A stretch of DNA of 64,000 nucleotides from Sinomicrobium kalidii (GTDB lineage Bacteria; Bacteroidota; Bacteroidia; Flavobacteriales; Flavobacteriaceae). The notes beneath the pieces are model-generated. The model saw nothing but the letters and a program-made list of their open reading frames with translations. It had not been told where the DNA came from and did no database searches. Both the position numbers and the translations under genes were made by a program. Of the stretch, positions 23,429-32,589 are shown in pieces; positions within the stretch are counted from its first letter, which is position 1, and each line of letters opens with the position of its first letter. The stretch is from assembly GCF_021183825.1 (NCBI RefSeq), contig NZ_CP089211.1:496001-560000 (forward strand), given 5' to 3'.

Positions 23429-24571
23429 CTATTCCCCGGGTTTTTCGATAACTATAACATTGTCCCTTACATGATAACTAAAAAGCCGGCTCTCGGTGAA
23501 CGTGTGCAATACCTGTTCTATGGTTTCATTGTCGAAAGTAGCCTTGAAACGCTCTTCATTCAACCCGGTATAATTGTTCTTTATGGTCACATTGTATTTC
23601 CGTTCGAGAATTTTCAGCACGTCACTGAACGCCTTGTTATCAAAAATCACCTTGCCCTCCATCCAGGCGGTATAGTCTTCCACATCCACTTTTTCCGTCG
23701 TTATCTGCGATGTGCGTTTGTCTATCACTCCCATTTGTCCCGGTGACAGGACCGTTGTGACTTCTGTTTCTTCGGTTCCCCGAACGCCAACCTTTCCCCG
23801 GGTCAATACCACCTTTGTTTTCGGGTCATCCTGATACGCCGAAACATTGAAGCGGGTCCCTGTCACGGTAACATCCATTTTTTCTGTCCGGACCAGAAAA
23901 GGATTGTCCGGATCGCTTTTTACCTTAAAAAAGGCTTCGCCTTCGAGGAAAACTTTTCGGGTCCCTTCCCCGAATTTCACCGGGAACCTCAACCGGGTGC
24001 CTGCATTGAGATGGGCTATTGTACCATCGGAGAGTTTTAGTTTAAAGGTCTTTCCGTACGGTACGCGAAGCGTGTTGTACAACAGTTGATCCTGCGGAAG
24101 TACCGAAGCGTAATGCAGGGTGTCCCCTTTTTGAACAGTTATCGTTTTATTGGTACCGGTGATGATATGCTGCCGTTCTCCGGAAACAATGGTCTGTACG
24201 GTGCCGTCTTCCAGTTCCAGGGTGATTTGTTCATCCGGAATGACAAGTTCCCGTGTGTTCGACGACATGTAAGTATAAAGAAAATAGCCGCAACCCAGCA
24301 GAACAACAAGTATGGCAGCATACCGGATATATCCCCAACGGGTAGCGGTGCGTTTTTCAGACCGCCGGATCGTATGCGAAGTGCGGGCGTAGGCCTGTTC
24401 TTCGTCAAAATGATATAGCGAAGCGTGGAGAAGGTGCTGTAATTGTATCTCCTTTTTCAGGAACTCCTTTCCGCCCGGAGTTTCCATCCAGGTTTTAAGT
24501 ACGCCCGCCTCTTCAACAGACAACTCGTCCCGCAGGAATTTTTTAATGAGATGCTTCGGTTTATCCTTCAT
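23429..24571 (-). CDS. FecR-family anti-sigma regulator, system A
   Basis: A 380-residue protein when started at MKDKPKHLIKKFL; an upstream start at 24607 adds 12 unlikely residues. The cytoplasmic anti-sigma part (FLRDELSVEEAGVLKTWMET) covers about residues 1-80. One membrane helix follows (YIRYAAILVVLLGCGYFLYT). The periplasmic FecR domain shows VPYGKTFKLKLSDGTIAHLN, FLEGEAFFKV, TEKMDVTVTGTRFNVSAYQD and VLTRGKVGV. It ends with a DUF4974 domain (VIFDNKAFSDVLKILERKYN). It should hold the ECF sigma factor until SusC signals. Its sigma partner is divergent, starting 226 bases away, instead of upstream in the same operon. Confidence 0.93.
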   Translation of the reverse strand: MKDKPKHLIKKFLRDELSVEEAGVLKTWMETPGGKEFLKKEIQLQHLLHASLYHFDEEQAYARTSHTIRRSEKRTATRWGYIRYAAILVVLLGCGYFLYTYMSSNTRELVIPDEQITLELEDGTVQTIVSGERQHIITGTNKTITVQKGDTLHYASVLPQDQLLYNTLRVPYGKTFKLKLSDGTIAHLNAGTRLRFPVKFGEGTRKVFLEGEAFFKVKSDPDNPFLVRTEKMDVTVTGTRFNVSAYQDDPKTKVVLTRGKVGVRGTEETEVTTVLSPGQMGVIDKRTSQITTEKVDVEDYTAWMEGKVIFDNKAFSDVLKILERKYNVTIKNNYTGLNEERFKATFDNETIEQVLHTFTESRLFSYHVRDNVIVIEKPGE

Positions 24572-24796
24572 GTAGATTATAACTACGCCTTTTAAACATT
24601 TACACACGGTTCTTATTGCGCCTTCCCGATATTATTCCCGAGGAATCAAGAACCTTTTTTCTGTTTTCCCGTACCTTTCTATATAGTATTACGCAGCTTT
24701 TATAAAAATCCCCCATGCCTTTTTAACTTTTTTTTGGAAAAGTATTATTCTATCTTTAATTTACTGTCCCAAAAAATGGAGACCCCCTAAATAATC

Positions 24797-25405
24797 ATGG
24801 AATATTTTCCGGAGAACGAAACGAAATCGATTTCAGCTATCCGGTCAGGCAGCGAGGCTGCTTACCGGTCTGTATATCTGTACTATTACGAACGGTTGTG
24901 TATTTATGTCCTCAACTTTACTTCAGACCGGGTAGTTGCCGAGGATGTCGTACAGGAGGTCTTTCTCAAACTGTGGACCAGGAGACAACAACTCAAACCG
25001 GACGGTTCACTCAACGGCTATTTATACACCCTTGCGTATAACGAATACATAAACATTTACCGTAAAAACAGGCAACGGGACAGGGAACTGGAGGTTTTCA
25101 GATTAAAAAGCCTTTCGGAATTGCTGGAAGGTAATGAAGAGGCCTACCAGGAAAAACTAAGCCGTGTAAAAAAAGCTATTGAAGAGCTCCCTCCACGCTG
25201 TAAGGAGGTCTTTCTTCTGAACAAACAGCACGGTTTGCGCCACAAGGAAATTGCGAAACGGCTCGATATTTCAGTAAAAACAGTGGAAAACCAGGTAGGT
25301 AAGGCCATGACCCAGTTACGAAAAAAGGTGACTTCAGATTCGTTGATGTTGTTTTTCTTCCTGAAAAAAGTGCTGAAAAGCCACAACTTCAGAAAAATAC
25401 ACTGA
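24797..25405 (+). CDS. ECF RNA polymerase sigma factor (Bacteroidota sigma-70 family), system A
   Basis: A 202-residue sigma factor. Region 2 spans about residues 20-95 (YRSVYLYYYERLCIYVLNFT, VAEDVVQEVFLKLWTRRQQL, NGYLYTLAYNEYINIYRK). Region 4 is at about 125-180 (IEELPPRCKEVFLLNKQHGL, HKEIAKRLDISVKTVENQVG). It should transcribe the system A genes on release by FecR. It is transcribed away from fecR, so the pair is controlled from a shared intergenic region of 225 bases. That region has a TATCTTTA box at 24751-24758, 14 bases after a TTTG, which is short for a normal promoter. Confidence 0.93.
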   Translation: MEYFPENETKSISAIRSGSEAAYRSVYLYYYERLCIYVLNFTSDRVVAEDVVQEVFLKLWTRRQQLKPDGSLNGYLYTLAYNEYINIYRKNRQRDRELEVFRLKSLSELLEGNEEAYQEKLSRVKKAIEELPPRCKEVFLLNKQHGLRHKEIAKRLDISVKTVENQVGKAMTQLRKKVTSDSLMLFFFLKKVLKSHNFRKIH

Positions 25406-25429
25406 AAAAAACTTATACATGTATTAATT

Positions 25430-25466
25430 AACAGGCCTCATCCCGACAAGGAAAAGGCCTGTTTTC
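25430..25466. terminator. Bidirectional terminator between sigma A and the system B protease
   Basis: AACAGGCCT (25430-25438) pairs perfectly with AGGCCTGTT (25455-25463), followed on the plus strand by TTTC. Convergent genes end on both sides at 25405 and 25489. Confidence 0.8.
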
Positions 25467-25488
25467 ACTTCTAAACTGTCGTCTCAGA

Positions 25489-27069
25489 TCAATGATATAC
25501 ACCAATTTCCGCCAAAGCTGCAAATTGCTGTCCGTCGTGTGCTGACCGGGCTATGAATTTAAAATACCGGAACGTTCTTTCCGCCGGGAGTTCCAAAACC
25601 TGCTCATAAGTGTCTTCCAGGTCGCCCTGTAATACGGTTTCCCAGCTTGTGTTGTCATTACTCACCTGTATCTCGTAACCTTTTACGGCCCGGCTGCCTA
25701 CGCGCTGGTGAATCACAAAACCTTTGGCCTGAAGTTCCTCCCCGGTATCGGTTACCAGGAAGTGGGGATAGCCGGGGGTATCCGTGTTCCAGCGGGAATG
25801 CCAGTATGTCTGCGGATTATTGTCTATGATATTGACGGCCGCCCCGTCTTCATTTACGGTTTCTTCCGAACTGAAATCCGTTACCTGCCAGTTGCTCTTG
25901 TCGTACTCGTTCTGCTGTCCGATACTGATATCAATATCCGGAACACCGGATACAAAGGCATAGTTGAAACCCGTCCAGGTATTGTTCCCGTTCTCATGAT
26001 TCAATATAACACTGAACGTATATTCATTATTTTCCTTTTCCTTGAATTCGGACACCGGCATTCTTATTGAAAAACTGTTGTCGCCTCCCGGTTTGTTCAC
26101 CCAGGTCACCGCCCTATACCCTCCGGGATCGGTCCCCGGCTTGTGATAGTAGGTGACATCTGTTACCGGGATATCACTTACAAACGATCCGGAAACCACA
26201 ATATCACCGGCATCATAATATGCGCTCAATGCATCTATATAGGCATTGGTTTCGGTATAAAAGGCTTTCTCTTCCCTGGAAAAAACCTGGCAATTGTTCA
26301 CTATGGCGGCGCTGGAATGTGCCAAAAAGGTAGGGCTGATACCAAAAGTGGAATTTCCCGGTCCCATCAGTGAAGTACCGTATGTACTGCTTTCGGATTC
26401 CGATACCGTAGACCCGCAATGCGGGAGGTTCAGGCCGTGTCCCATTTCGTGGTACAGTCCCCCGATCCACTTTGTGGCATTCCAGCCTACATCCCCGCCG
26501 GTCCCCAGGTTATCGTAACTCATACCGGGATAGTCCAGGGCGTAGGCATCTCTTCCGATACCGTAAAAAGGGACTCCCACTTCCATTTCTTCTCCTTCAT
26601 CGAGTTTTTCGTTCACGGCCATGATGATCAGGTTGTGATCACCGGCCTTTTCTTCGGGATGTTCTGAAAAATACGCATCAACCTCAGCCTTGACTGCGGT
26701 GGCACCCCCTTCGTAAGGATAATTGTCGGAAGTCTTTTCTCCCTGGATGAAATGAAGTTTTACGAGTTGCTGTTCTTCGTTCTTCAGCAGTCCGAAGGTT
26801 TTGTTTCCATAGCCCCAATGCTGCATCCAGTCGCCGAAAAACTGTTGTCCTTCGAGCATTATTTTACTCAGTCTTTCGTGATAGTTTTCATTGAACTCCC
26901 TGTCGCTTGCCACAAAATAGATAACGTTCAGGTTATAGGCATGCGCCGATGTATAACCGTTTTCTTCCGGTTTTTCACCGGGACCGGGAAAGGTGTCGTC
27001 CGGTGCACAGGAATTGAACATTACAACAGCCGCCAGGGCTATCAGCTTAAAAAAGGATTTTCGTTTCAT
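25489..27069 (-). CDS. Metzincin-like zinc metallopeptidase lipoprotein with C-terminal discoidin (F5/8C) domain
   Basis: A 526-residue lipoprotein (signal to Cys21). The zinc site HEMGHGLNLPH (His207, Glu208, His211, His217) is followed by a candidate Met-turn in GTSLMGPGN (Met235), the metzincin arrangement. The N-terminal part YNLNVIYFVASD ... KTFGLL ... VKLHFIQGE is shared with the protease at 43688, so they are paralogues. The C-terminal 130 residues resemble a discoidin/CBM32 domain (IIDNNPQTYWHSRW, VKGYEIQVSNDNTSWETV, FRYFKFIARS), a likely glycan-binding module. The peptidase family number is not certain. It follows system B susD, but a tagged hairpin lies between them. A surface glycoprotein-directed protease is the best reading. 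Confidence 0.82.
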   Translation of the reverse strand: MKRKSFFKLIALAAVVMFNSCAPDDTFPGPGEKPEENGYTSAHAYNLNVIYFVASDREFNENYHERLSKIMLEGQQFFGDWMQHWGYGNKTFGLLKNEEQQLVKLHFIQGEKTSDNYPYEGGATAVKAEVDAYFSEHPEEKAGDHNLIIMAVNEKLDEGEEMEVGVPFYGIGRDAYALDYPGMSYDNLGTGGDVGWNATKWIGGLYHEMGHGLNLPHCGSTVSESESSTYGTSLMGPGNSTFGISPTFLAHSSAAIVNNCQVFSREEKAFYTETNAYIDALSAYYDAGDIVVSGSFVSDIPVTDVTYYHKPGTDPGGYRAVTWVNKPGGDNSFSIRMPVSEFKEKENNEYTFSVILNHENGNNTWTGFNYAFVSGVPDIDISIGQQNEYDKSNWQVTDFSSEETVNEDGAAVNIIDNNPQTYWHSRWNTDTPGYPHFLVTDTGEELQAKGFVIHQRVGSRAVKGYEIQVSNDNTSWETVLQGDLEDTYEQVLELPAERTFRYFKFIARSAHDGQQFAALAEIGVYH

Positions 27070-27141
27070 TGTATATAAAGTTTAAGTGGTTAAATTCTCT
27101 TATTTTCCGGTATTTACTTCCGGGGCATTAAATCCGTCGTA

Positions 27142-27194
27142 TAAAAAGGCTGCCCCGCTCCGGGCAAGAGCAGCCTTAACAACTAACTAACTCC
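27142..27194 (-). terminator. Hairpin with GAGTTAGTTAGTT tag between susD B and the protease gene
   Basis: On the minus strand the tag GGAGTTAGTTAGTT (27194-27181) is followed by AAGGCTGC (27177-27170), an inner CCCG/CGGG stem, and GCAGCCTT (27153-27146), then TTTAT. The stem has a one-sided 5-base bulge. It could be a partial terminator or a processing/stability element, because the downstream protease gene on the same strand appears to belong to the same system. Confidence 0.65.
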
Positions 27195-27277
27195 GTCAGC
27201 CGGTCATCACCGGCCAACTTATCGTTCTGTCATACGAAATTTTCATATCCCTGTTTTCAAGATTTCCCTGTACGGCA

Positions 27278-28927
27278 CTAATATCCCGGGTTCTGTTCTA
27301 TTATCCCGTCAGACAGATCAATTTCAGACTGCGGCACGGGCATCAGATAGAGTTTAGCGTCCCAGATACGGCTCTGGGCCGTAGTGTTCCTGATATTATT
27401 GATGTCTTTCATGACCTCGGGAGCCGTTTCCCAGCGCCTGATATCCATATACCTGTGTCCTTCCAGGGCCAGCTCTACCCTTCTTTCGTTCCGGATGACC
27501 TCCCGCAGTTTTTCCTTCGTGTTGTGAAAATTCCTGTCTACAGGCGGCATTCCGGCCCTTTCCCTGATCTGGTCGAGTGCGTCGTAAACAGAAGCATCCG
27601 GGCCACTCAACTCGTTTCCGGCTTCGGCATAGGTGAGCAGTACCTCCGCATATCGTATTAAAATGACATTGGCATGGTTCCCGATATTCTCCCGGTATAT
27701 TTTCGGGTCTACCAGTTTCCTGAAATTATACCCGGTCTGCGACATGTTGGAGGCTCCCTGTATCCATTCGAATACAAAACCGTCTTCTATGGCATTCCAG
27801 GGAGAGCCGGGAAACATTATGGTAGCATACAAACGCGGGTCACGGTTGCGGAACTCTTCTTCAAAAGCAGGGTCTTCACTGTCATACCAGGTGGCACGCT
27901 GCTCCGGAGAAGGAGGAGTTACGGGCTCGCCCGTCTTATAACTGTTATAGCTGTTTACGAGTTCCTGTGTGGGTGTTACGGAACTCCATCCTCCTATGGA
28001 CCCGGGAGGCAGATAGGTATTCAGGAAATTGTCGTCTACCTGGGGAATGCGCTGTCTGTCGAGAATAACCTCTTTATTACCTTCGTATTCCTGGTGAAAA
28101 AGGGCTTCGTAGCTTCGCAATCCCAGCCTGAACCTTTTTTTATCTGCTTCATCATCAAAATCCACCCAATGGCTGTAGTTATCCTGAAGGTTGATATTAC
28201 TCTCCGTATCCAGTTTAAACAGGTCGTAAACTCCGAGATCCATGACCCGGCGGGCGGCATCTGCAGCTTCCTGCCATTGCCCTTCATAGAGATGCACCCT
28301 GGCTTTCAGGGCCAATGCAGCTCCTTTGGTGACCCTGCCTTTTTCGTCGGGTTTTCCGCCGGGATAGCTTACCGGAAGTACTTCGGCAGCTGCTTCCAGT
28401 TCATTCAGGATAAAATCCAGTACTTCCTCCCTCGGGGTACGGGGCACATCAACTTCGTCAATATTCAAGGTAGTGGTGACAAGAGGGACGGCACCGAACT
28501 TGCTCATCATCCTGAAATAGGAAAAAGCCCTGATAAACCTGACTTCGGCCTTATACCGGGCCAGCAGGCCGGGATCGGCATTTTCCACGGCATCGGCATT
28601 TTCCAGGAAATAGTTGCAGCGGCGTTTATCGATATATCCCCAACCGGCATTGGCGGCTGTTGTTATACTTCCGGAGGATACCTCGGTTGCGGTACTTTCC
28701 CAGGGATACTGGGCATGGGCATTGTCTGAAGAGCCGTCGTCATAAATAAAACCTTCTGCCGGCAGTTGATTGTATATGCCATTGACCGCCTTGTAAAGGT
28801 CTTCTTCCGTTTTCCAGAATGTGTCTTCGGAAAGTTCGTCGAGCGGGGGCCTTTCCAGAAAATCGTCAGAACACGATACCATTAAAACCATGGCCCCGAT
28901 GAGTGTATATATTAATCGCTTATTCAT
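27278..28927 (-). CDS. SusD/RagB-family glycan-binding lipoprotein, system B
   Basis: A 549-residue protein from MNKRLIYTLIG; a start four codons upstream is possible. The lipoprotein signal ends at Cys19 (AMVLMVSC). Family blocks are FLERPPLDELSEDTFWKTEE, VRFIRAFSYFRMMSKFGAVP, PREEVLDFILNELEAAAEVL, GAALALKARVHLYEGQWQEA, ILIRYAEVLLTYAEAGNELS and VIRNERRVELALEGHRYMDI, ending IEQNPGY. It pairs with the SusC encoded just upstream (31-base gap) as the surface lid. The neighbouring protease suggests a glycoprotein or peptide-glycan ligand, as inference. Confidence 0.95.
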   Translation of the reverse strand: MNKRLIYTLIGAMVLMVSCSDDFLERPPLDELSEDTFWKTEEDLYKAVNGIYNQLPAEGFIYDDGSSDNAHAQYPWESTATEVSSGSITTAANAGWGYIDKRRCNYFLENADAVENADPGLLARYKAEVRFIRAFSYFRMMSKFGAVPLVTTTLNIDEVDVPRTPREEVLDFILNELEAAAEVLPVSYPGGKPDEKGRVTKGAALALKARVHLYEGQWQEAADAARRVMDLGVYDLFKLDTESNINLQDNYSHWVDFDDEADKKRFRLGLRSYEALFHQEYEGNKEVILDRQRIPQVDDNFLNTYLPPGSIGGWSSVTPTQELVNSYNSYKTGEPVTPPSPEQRATWYDSEDPAFEEEFRNRDPRLYATIMFPGSPWNAIEDGFVFEWIQGASNMSQTGYNFRKLVDPKIYRENIGNHANVILIRYAEVLLTYAEAGNELSGPDASVYDALDQIRERAGMPPVDRNFHNTKEKLREVIRNERRVELALEGHRYMDIRRWETAPEVMKDINNIRNTTAQSRIWDAKLYLMPVPQSEIDLSDGIIEQNPGY

Positions 28928-28958
28928 TTTTCTTGTCATTTATACGGTTAGTAATGGA

Positions 28959-31900
28959 TTAAAACCTGAAGTTAAACCCGAGGGAAAAGGTTTTTACACC
29001 GGGATACCCTCCCCTTCCCGACCCGGATTCCGGGTCGTAATCCGCAAGGCGCTTATCGGCCATAAAGGTGAACGGATTGTTGGAGGTGGCGTATACACGG
29101 CACATGGACATCCCCAGTTTTGAACTCACTTCTTCGGGAAATGTATACCCCAGGGTAATGGCCCTCACCCTGAAATAGGAACCGTCAAACAGCCAGAAGG
29201 AAGAACGATTGCCCGTAGCATAATTCTGGTTTCCGTCCTGAGATAACAACAATCGCGGAAAATCGGCATCAGGGTCCGGGTTGTCGGTGGTCCACCTGTT
29301 CTTTAACTCTTCCTTGATGCCTGCACCGTTGAAGAACGGGAAGGAAGCTTCATTGTCCAGGTAGGTCTTCACCTTACCTACGCCGTAAGTGAGCACTTCC
29401 AGGCTGATCCCCTTATAGGCGGCACTGAGGTTAAAACCGTAGTTTAACCAGGGAACATCATTACCGATAACCACACGGTCGTCTGCATTAATTACACCAT
29501 CTCCGTTAATATCCCTGTACTTTATATCTCCCGGGGCGGTTGCAGCCGATTGAAATGCGTGATTTTCCACATCGGCTTCATCTGCAAAGAGACCATCGGC
29601 CTTATACCCGTAAAAGTCACCTACGGAACCGCCTACCCTTTCTATCCAGTAACCGCTGATCCTTTCTTCACGGCCACCGCCCAGGCTTAGGATCTCATTG
29701 TCGATCGTGGAGAAGTTCCCTCCTATGGTATACCGGAAATCATCTCCTATTTTATCGGAGTAGCTGACCGTGAGCTCAAATCCTTTGTTCCTGGTCTTGG
29801 CTATGTTTTCGTAAGGGATCCCATCATCCGGAATTCCATACGTTGCTAACACCGGTCTCCTCGTGAGGATATCCCGGGTGTCTTTTATGTAATAATCGGC
29901 CGTAATATTTAATTTGTTATTAAACAGGATTATGTCGAGCCCTACATCGGTCATATTTACTTTTTCCCAGGAAGCCAGCTTGTTTACGCCGTTGCCCTGC
30001 CATACACCATCCTGGGGGCCGTTTTCAAAATTATATTGATACCCAATATTCAGCAGGTCAAAGTAATTTCCTATACGCACCACGTTCTGATTCCCCAGAG
30101 ATCCCCATGAGCCACGGAGTTTCAGATGGTCCAGCCAATCTACATTTTCCATAAAGGATTCCCTGGAAATGATCCACCCGGCAGAAAAAGAGGGGAAAAC
30201 GGCCCGGCGGTGATCCGGGTGAAAACGGGAGGAATAATCGATACGGGTATTGGCTTCGAGCAAATACTTGTCGGCAAAGGTATAGTTAAACCTTCCGAAA
30301 AAGGATCGCATGGCCCATTCTTCCTGGCTGCTTCTGTTAGCCTGTCCGTCATTGTCCGAACTTATGTCCTCGGGATTCCCCGAACCGCTGCCCACGGTGG
30401 TCATATTGTCATTGGGAAAGTTTTTTCTCCCTACAAATGCCGTACGGAAGGTGTTGCTTTCCTGGCTCGCCCCGACCGTTACTTTTCCGTAGTGGTCGCC
30501 GAAACGACGCTCGTAATTTACGGTTCCCTGTATCAGGAATTCCTGTCGTTTTCTCCAGTATTCCTTCATTTCGTTAGGGGTTACCCGTGTAGCGTTCATG
30601 GGATCGCCGGTAAGGAAACTGTTTATGGGAGCTATAGTACTGTTGAAGGACCAGGAATTGGAATTGGTGTATTTCAGGGAAGTAAGTCCGTTTATGGATA
30701 ACCCTTCGAGCGGGGTCAGGGAAGCATTGGCCGCCAGTTGCAGGTAATTATCCCTGTCCCAGGCACTCCCGCCTTCTTCGAGGATTCGCAACTGGTTGCG
30801 CCCGGCAGTCTGGGCATTTTCATTACCGGCATCCACAGAGCCCCATGCTCCGTTGGACTGGCGTACTACGGATGTGGGCAAAGAGCGGTTGAGTTCCGTC
30901 CAGCTTATATTTCCGCCGTCGCGGTCAAAATCCTGTTTGATAAAGGAGAAGTTGGTTCCTACTTTTAGAATGTTTTCAATAACCTTACTCTCCGTATTCA
31001 GTTTGGCCACTATCCTGTCCTGTTTTTTCCCCGGAATAAGCGATTCCTGATCAAAATAAGATACCCCGAGATAATAATCGGTAACCTTTCCGGGGGCACT
31101 GATGCTGAGGCTGGCTTCCCGTTGCGGTGCGGCCGAACGTAATACAGTCTCGTACCAGTCCGTGTTCGGGTATAAGTCGGGTTCGGAACCATCTGTAAAT
31201 TTTTGGATTTCTTCGTCCGTAAAAATGGGTGCCCTTCCTGCATTGTTCAATGCTTCGTTATACAGCCTGGCGTAATCTGCCGAATTTACATAATCGGGCA
31301 GTTTGGTAGCCGACTGCCATCCGTAGCTCGTATTAATTTCCACCGTTACCTTTTTGGCACTTCCGCGTTTTGTGGTAACCACAATAACCCCGTTGGCCGC
31401 ACGTGAACCGTACAACGCTGCGGAAGAGGCATCTTTGAGGACCGACATGTTTTCAATGTCATTCGGGTTAAGTGCGGCAAATTCCTGTGCGGTAGCGGGA
31501 ATACCGTCAATGATGTACATGGGCCCCGGGGACCCCAGGTTGCTGCGTCCGCGGATGGTTATTCCCCCTGTATTATTACTGGTTCCGTCACTGTTACGCC
31601 CCACATCCCCGGGACGTTGCAATATGGTAACGCCCGGAGCAATTCCCTGCAGGGCATTTTGTGTGGATGTCACGGGACGGTTCACAAGTTTTTCATTGCT
31701 CACGGAAACCACTGCCCCTGTCAGGTTTTCTTTTTTCTGTGTTCCATAGGCCACTACAATCACCTCATCGAGTTCGGAAACGTCTTCTTTGAGGATCGCA
31801 TCTATTTTTTCCTGTCCGTTTACGGCAATTTCACTGGTAACGAACCCTATATAACTAAAAACCAAAACAGCATCCGGCCCCGGAACGGAGAGTTCATAAT

Positions 31901-32411
31901 TTCCGTCGAAATCCGTTGCAGTTCCGGTTTGTGTCCCTTTTACCAGTACCGTTACTCCCGGTAGCGGGCCACCATTCCGGTCGGTTACCGTTCCGGTGAC
32001 CTGTAACTGCCGGTTTTCTGTGGTTCCGGATACTTTCACCGAACCGTTTTCACGTTCTGTGAGGAATATCTGTTCACCGATAATGCGATATGCGGTTCGG
32101 GTATCACCGAAAATGCGATGCAGTACGGCGGTTATTTCTTCTTCCTCCGCTTTTACCGAAAACGTGCGTTGCAGATCAACATCCCTCGTCCTGTAGACAA
32201 AGTGAAAATCGCTTTTACTTTCAATAACATCTATAAGGCGTGCCACGGTAATGTTGTGCATATCCAGGGAAATCCTGTTTTTTTGTGAATAAGAGGTATT
32301 GGCCTGCGCCGTAAACAGCACGATACATAAGAACAGGGTACTAAGCCTTATTTTGGCCTTAAATCCGGCATATAGAAGTCCGCCTCTTCTTCGGTGAAGA
32401 AAATTTTTCAT
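28959..32411 (-). CDS. SusC/RagA-family TonB-linked outer-membrane protein with STN domain, system B
   Basis: A 1150-residue receptor. The N-terminal arm (MKNFLHRRRGGLLYAGFKAK) and signal region are followed by an STN domain (ISLDMHNITVARLIDVIESK) and a carboxypeptidase-D-like domain (VTGTVTDRNGGPLPGVTVLV). The SusC linker motif LDEVIVVAYGTQKKENLTGA, the plug (IRGRSNLGSPGPMYIIDGIP, VLKDASSAALYGSRAANGVI), and the barrel ending FSLGFNFRF complete it. The STN domain implies direct control of the FecR/ECF pair of this system. The ATG context AAAAGTATG and a stem-loop 52 bases upstream match system A. Confidence 0.95.
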   Translation of the reverse strand: MKNFLHRRRGGLLYAGFKAKIRLSTLFLCIVLFTAQANTSYSQKNRISLDMHNITVARLIDVIESKSDFHFVYRTRDVDLQRTFSVKAEEEEITAVLHRIFGDTRTAYRIIGEQIFLTERENGSVKVSGTTENRQLQVTGTVTDRNGGPLPGVTVLVKGTQTGTATDFDGNYELSVPGPDAVLVFSYIGFVTSEIAVNGQEKIDAILKEDVSELDEVIVVAYGTQKKENLTGAVVSVSNEKLVNRPVTSTQNALQGIAPGVTILQRPGDVGRNSDGTSNNTGGITIRGRSNLGSPGPMYIIDGIPATAQEFAALNPNDIENMSVLKDASSAALYGSRAANGVIVVTTKRGSAKKVTVEINTSYGWQSATKLPDYVNSADYARLYNEALNNAGRAPIFTDEEIQKFTDGSEPDLYPNTDWYETVLRSAAPQREASLSISAPGKVTDYYLGVSYFDQESLIPGKKQDRIVAKLNTESKVIENILKVGTNFSFIKQDFDRDGGNISWTELNRSLPTSVVRQSNGAWGSVDAGNENAQTAGRNQLRILEEGGSAWDRDNYLQLAANASLTPLEGLSINGLTSLKYTNSNSWSFNSTIAPINSFLTGDPMNATRVTPNEMKEYWRKRQEFLIQGTVNYERRFGDHYGKVTVGASQESNTFRTAFVGRKNFPNDNMTTVGSGSGNPEDISSDNDGQANRSSQEEWAMRSFFGRFNYTFADKYLLEANTRIDYSSRFHPDHRRAVFPSFSAGWIISRESFMENVDWLDHLKLRGSWGSLGNQNVVRIGNYFDLLNIGYQYNFENGPQDGVWQGNGVNKLASWEKVNMTDVGLDIILFNNKLNITADYYIKDTRDILTRRPVLATYGIPDDGIPYENIAKTRNKGFELTVSYSDKIGDDFRYTIGGNFSTIDNEILSLGGGREERISGYWIERVGGSVGDFYGYKADGLFADEADVENHAFQSAATAPGDIKYRDINGDGVINADDRVVIGNDVPWLNYGFNLSAAYKGISLEVLTYGVGKVKTYLDNEASFPFFNGAGIKEELKNRWTTDNPDPDADFPRLLLSQDGNQNYATGNRSSFWLFDGSYFRVRAITLGYTFPEEVSSKLGMSMCRVYATSNNPFTFMADKRLADYDPESGSGRGGYPGVKTFSLGFNFRF

Positions 32412-32463
32412 ACTTTTAAAAATGTTTAAGTGTGGTTAAATTTTGGTTTAATCACCGTTCCGA

Positions 32464-32493
32464 AATCGGGAAATGCGTCACCATTTTCCGATT
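32464..32493 (-). other. Leader stem-loop between fecR and susC, system B
   Basis: AATCGGGAAATG (32464-32475) pairs with CATTTTCCGATT (32482-32493) through one G-T pair around a 6-base loop, giving 12 bp. On the minus strand it is followed by TCGGAACGG and no T-run. It ends 52 bases before the susC ATG, the same position as in system A. Confidence 0.6.
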
Positions 32494-32589
32494 TTTTGTT
32501 CCTGCTTCCGGTCAGGACAGTGATACGTTTCCGAATAATTTCCGTCAGTCTGCTGGTCGTTTCATAAATATTTGAGTTTTAGCGTTAGT

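Noticed and set aside
27674..28729. 351-codon plus-strand open frame
   Set aside because: It overlaps susD B on the opposite strand, and its translation has no family motif and an unlikely composition.
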